From Chloromonas sp. AAM2 (taxonomy: Eukaryota > Chlorophyta > Chlorophyceae > Chlamydomonadales > Chlamydomonadaceae), in NCBI GenBank assembly GCA_004335635.1, contig QAXH01005524.1, positions 315 through 24,573 on the forward strand: 24,259 bases of DNA, read 5' to 3'. The first letter of the stretch is position 1. Each line of letters starts with the position of its first letter. The position numbers were made by a program, and so were the translations under genes. This document shows, piece by piece, positions 20,974 through 24,259 of the stretch. The notes beneath the pieces were generated by a model. The model ran no database searches and was not told the origin of the DNA. It worked only from the letters and a program-made list of their open reading frames with translations.

Positions 20974-23577
20974 CTGAAAGTGCTTTTGCCAAGGCGTGTG
21001 GCTCAATCATGGAACTGGAAACTGAAGTGTCAGCGTTGAGAATCTTGGAGCTCTGGTAGTGTCCTGGTAGCCAACCACGTTGCCACTGCTAGGCTTGTAG
21101 AGGCACAGGTTGCGAGAAACAATTCACTCCGCTTCGAGTTGGGCAATGACTTGGACATGGCCATGACTGCTACGGACGCATTACTGGTGGTTAACAGGCC
21201 CATCATGGGGTGCAATACCCCTTGCAGTATACCCTATAGGATGATCGGATACTGGGATGAGCGGAAATGGCCCTGTCACTATAACACCTTTAATGGATGG
21301 CTTCTTCGTGAGGGCGACCTGCTATAAAGTCTGTAATCACTCTTTCTGAAGCAGTGCACCTTTACCGTACACCGTACGCGTGCAGCACGTTTCCCAGCCT
21401 ATTGGCATTGAGGTGACACCGCCTGTTGGCATTGTGGTGTTTTGAGGATATTTTCTGTCGCAAGAAGTTCTGCAAGTGGCACGCAAGTGCAATCAATGAA
21501 TGTAGTGTCATTTGCTCTCTGTAGCCAGCAGGAAGGCTGACCTGCCAGCCTTTACTGTTGAGCCGCTCTTGGAGATCACGTGAAGTGTTCGCGCCGCTAG
21601 TAGGTGCTGCACGCAGCTGTAACAATGCATGAGGCTTGCGTTGATGCAACCACATCGGACACTTCTGGAGGGTTGCCTCACGAACATGCATGCATTCAGA
21701 CACCGGGGCAACAGGGCAGTCAGATTAGCCGGACGTTGACGGCTACCCCAAGAGTCACAGCGCTGGCTCAGGTACGCTTATCACTTTCTCACATTGTCAC
21801 GGAATTTGTTGCAGCAAGTGGTTTCGCATCCAATAGCATTGGGCCAAACAGCATGCCAAGAACATTCTGACATGTTGCACTGATCCTGAGGGGGTATGCC
21901 AGAGCTACGCAATGCAACCGAGGGGATGCCCGACACTTCCAGCTAAAATATTTGCTTTTTGCAACTGTTCCAGCCCCAAGGCTGTTGTGAGGACGCAACT
22001 GGCCTTCTGGAGATTGCGAGTGGTGTTCAACCCGTTTGACATTGGCTTTAGGATTGGCTGTAGGATAAAAAAGATTGGCTTTGGTCTTAGCGCGTCGGCC
22101 CGTGTAATGCAACCGAGCAGTGCTTAGGCCCTGCCCACTAGTGGTGTTCAACGCGCGCAAACTGATCATCCGCACATGCCATTAAGACGTTTGGAGTCAA
22201 TCCAGTCGGCGTCTGAATACCTGCGTTGCCTTGCATGACCCACATCCTGTCACCAGAATTCTGTCGTACTTTGACCGTTGTCAACTTGTCAAGATTACGG
22301 GCTGTCGTTGATCTCGGATGTATCACACCTGAATTTCTTGCCAGCAACCCTGCAAAGCAGCTGCCAAGACAAAGAACCCGAGACTAGTTGCGAGTTGAGT
22401 TGGATGGCTTCTATTTGTTTATTATCTGCGCTCACCGGAGTTTGTGCGGTCAGTGAGTGTCCCAGTGTGTCAAGGCACAGTGCTGAAGAGTGTGTGCACG
22501 GCGCTAGACGCACACACCGTGGTAGATTGACAGCCGGATGGCAAAACAGCGAACGAGGACGAAAAAAGGCAACAAGGCAACGACGGAACGAGACAGAGGC
22601 AGTTGCCAGGACGGTTGGCTAGCTCTATTGTAGGCAGCGCATTGTTCCCTCATCATACGGCGATGTACAGGACCGTTGCATCCTCATGCAGATTTGCACA
22701 TGCTGATGTAGAGGCATGTAGCGGCCCAGCGCATGCATGCACCATTGCACCTGGGTGGCTGATACCAGACTAAGAAGCACAGAGTCCAAAGTCCAAGCCG
22801 TGCAATGGTAACGTTTTAGGTCTGTGGGCATCTGACAGGTATTGAGGTGTAGGAGAGTGCCGAACCCACCAAGCCAGCATTTATGCCATGACTGCCATGG
22901 GTTTTCCTGTGCAAATTCAGAAACCCAAAGATTTGTGCCGACCGCAGTAGGGACTTCAGGTCTCTGGGTTGCTGGGTGTCCTGCCCAAAGACGCGTACCT
23001 TCGTGCAGCAGGCAAGTACCCTGATCTGTGTCGTGGTTGTCCCGAGAACCTCCCAGGCGCAGACTGAAAAATCTAGAGACCCAGAGACCTAGCTGTACTG
23101 TCTTTGGGTCTGGGGTGTCCTGGCCTGATAAGCCCGGGGTAAGTCTTGGGGAGTCCGGAGCCAATGGCACAGCAAGTGTCTTCATGTGCTTGTTCACATG
23201 CCATGAATGCCAGTTGCTTACACCGGCATACCAGTCGGCAGCTTGCCAACACTTACATACTCTGGTATACGCATGCGTGTTATTGTAGACCATGTACACA
23301 TGAAGACCTGGTGGCGATTCCCTCCTTTCCCTCTCCTCTCTTAACCCTCCGTTTTCTCCCTTTCAATCAACTTTGAAACAGGTCTACATACCGGTAGTAT
23401 TACATAGTCTACATACTTTACACTAAAAATAAAAAAAACAACAAGGCAAGCAAGAAAGACGACTGGAGTCAGTAAGGGAGGGACGGGCGGCCATTGTGCA
23501 AGCGTGTTTTTGAGGTGTACCCAGGTGTATTCAAATGTTCACATGGCGCCTAGCCGAGTTACATAAGCGGCAAAAGC
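20974..23577. other. Intergenic or unassigned region with diverged repeats
   Basis: No confident gene. At 21905-22160 several short strings recur: GTGGTGTTCAAC at about 22020 and 22141, ATGCAACCGAG at about 21911 and 22107, and GATTGGCT several times, suggesting an old tandem or mobile repeat. The minus-strand open frame 22625-23299 crosses the inverted-repeat element at 22958-23090 and is probably not coding. An A-rich stretch lies at about 23423-23455. Confidence 0.45.
22958..23090. mobile_element. MITE-like element, copy 1 (133 bp, 12-bp perfect terminal inverted repeats)
   Basis: The ends are AGGTCTCTGGGT (22958-22969) and its exact complement ACCCAGAGACCT (23079-23090). A related copy lies at 24036-24179. 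An outer inverted pair, ACCCAAAGA (22923-22931) and TCTTTGGGT (23101-23109), encloses the copy, so the true element may be longer. No target-site duplication was identified. It has no coding capacity, so it would be nonautonomous. Confidence 0.6.
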
Positions 23578-23961
23578 ATGGATAGGGCTCCTGCAGACCC
23601 AAGTGATGCTGTGTCCGGGTATGTGGGTTCTGGATGTCTGAGATTAGCACGGGGGACCACACATCATCGCTTGTGGGTGTCCACCACAGTGTTTCGTGCG
23701 GCAGACAAACGGACGGATGTAGCCACTTCTGCAGTTGCTGTGGCCAAGGGTGGACCAGGACAGGTAGCCGGGTGAGCGACACGTGACGTGCGCATCCAGG
23801 AACCTGCACAACAGGTGGAGTTGGGTGGTCACAACAAGCACAGCACCTGTGTTGGCATGGTGATATTGCAGCATGCGCTAATGGAGTGTTTCAACCAGTT
23901 TGTTGTCAGCAACAATAGCTGTTATGTGGCAACAGAAGGTGATGGCAACAACAACACCTGT
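23578..23961 (+). other. Candidate 5' end of a further gene (uncertain)
   Basis: An ATG at 23578 opens MDRAPADPSDAVSG, similar in style to the TAF13 first exon. Two models are possible. A short first exon could end at 23618 before the excellent donor GTATGT. Alternatively, the frame reads through to GGPGQ and the donor CAG|GTAGCC at 23762, joins an acceptor at 23872 (GATATTGCAG) and continues HALMECFNQFVVSNNSCYVA to a stop near 23961. The second model keeps phase 0 but has a short intron. No family is recognised. Confidence 0.25.
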
Positions 23962-24035
23962 TGAGCCAGGAACATGCAAGTTGCATGAACCAACACCACG
24001 CAACAAACAACAACACAACCACCACAAGGGTCTTC

Positions 24036-24179
24036 AGGTCTCTGGGTTGCTGGGTGTGCTGCTGAACGTCATGCCCTTGGTGCGGCAGGCAAGTGCCTGC
24101 CCCTGTGGGTACTGATGCTCTGATTGCCATGCAGTGGATTTCCAAGTACAGACTCAGAAGCCTAGAGACCCAGAGACCC
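24036..24179. mobile_element. MITE-like element, copy 2
   Basis: It starts with AGGTCTCTGGGTTGCTGGG, identical to copy 1 for more than 20 bases including CTTC just upstream, and ends with CTAGAGACCCAGAGACC, also as in copy 1. The middle is diverged but shares GCAGGCAAGT. The left identity extends beyond the inverted repeat, so the boundary lies a few bases further out. Window end follows within 80 bp. Confidence 0.6.
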
Positions 24180-24259
24180 TCAATGCCGAATGACTCAAGG
24201 GAGTACCACGATCAGGGTAGACATCGTGCCCAGCTATGAACCAGGTTCCGTACATACTA

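Noticed and set aside
22625..23299. 224-residue minus-strand open frame
   Set aside because: It runs across the inverted-repeat element and has no family resemblance, so chance openness in repeat DNA is more likely.

Overview
This window is nuclear DNA from a eukaryote with intron-rich genes, most likely a chlorophyte green alga (possibly a trebouxiophyte). The gene structures, the plant-type protein architectures, a TGTAA motif overlapping one stop codon and the many simple repeats all fit that. The genus cannot be told from the sequence. Nothing bacterial, viral or CRISPR-like was seen.

Three genes could be rebuilt exon by exon with matching splice phases. (1) Minus strand, 6405 down to 1034: a seven-exon bromodomain protein of about 1247 residues, resembling plant BRD9-type (SWI/SNF-associated) bromodomain proteins. 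It has four FKxKx-like motifs, an NLS, an AT-hook-like basic patch and a C-terminal tract of about 25 Gln-rich decapeptides. (2) Plus strand, 6785-8644: a six-exon TAF13, the histone-fold subunit of TFIID, with an unusual N-terminal extension of about 135 residues. The two genes are divergent and their start codons are separated by 379 bp containing a TATA-like element, a GTAATAT triplication and a telo-box. (3) Plus strand, about 11270-18462: a 13-exon amino-acid/polyamine/choline (APC) family permease of the BAT1/GABA-permease type. It has one GC-AG intron, one intron filled by a 38-bp tandem repeat interrupted by an assembly gap, and a cytosolic tail of about 585 residues carrying seven RRx[S/T] kinase-consensus sites. 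Its start codon is unresolved.

The rest is gene-poor. 1-1033 holds copies of a dispersed repeat and an 18-bp inverted repeat. 8645-11269 holds a (TG)20 microsatellite and one weak candidate exon. 18463-24259 holds a duplicated copy of the permease 3' end, simple repeats, two copies of a short MITE-like element with terminal inverted repeats, and weak candidate exons on both strands that could not be assembled into a convincing gene.

The bromodomain gene and TAF13 both encode transcription/chromatin machinery and share one intergenic region, so co-expression is plausible. The permease is functionally unrelated. The most unusual features are the repeated beta-prone motif and decapeptide array in the bromodomain protein, and the phospho-site-rich tail of the permease.
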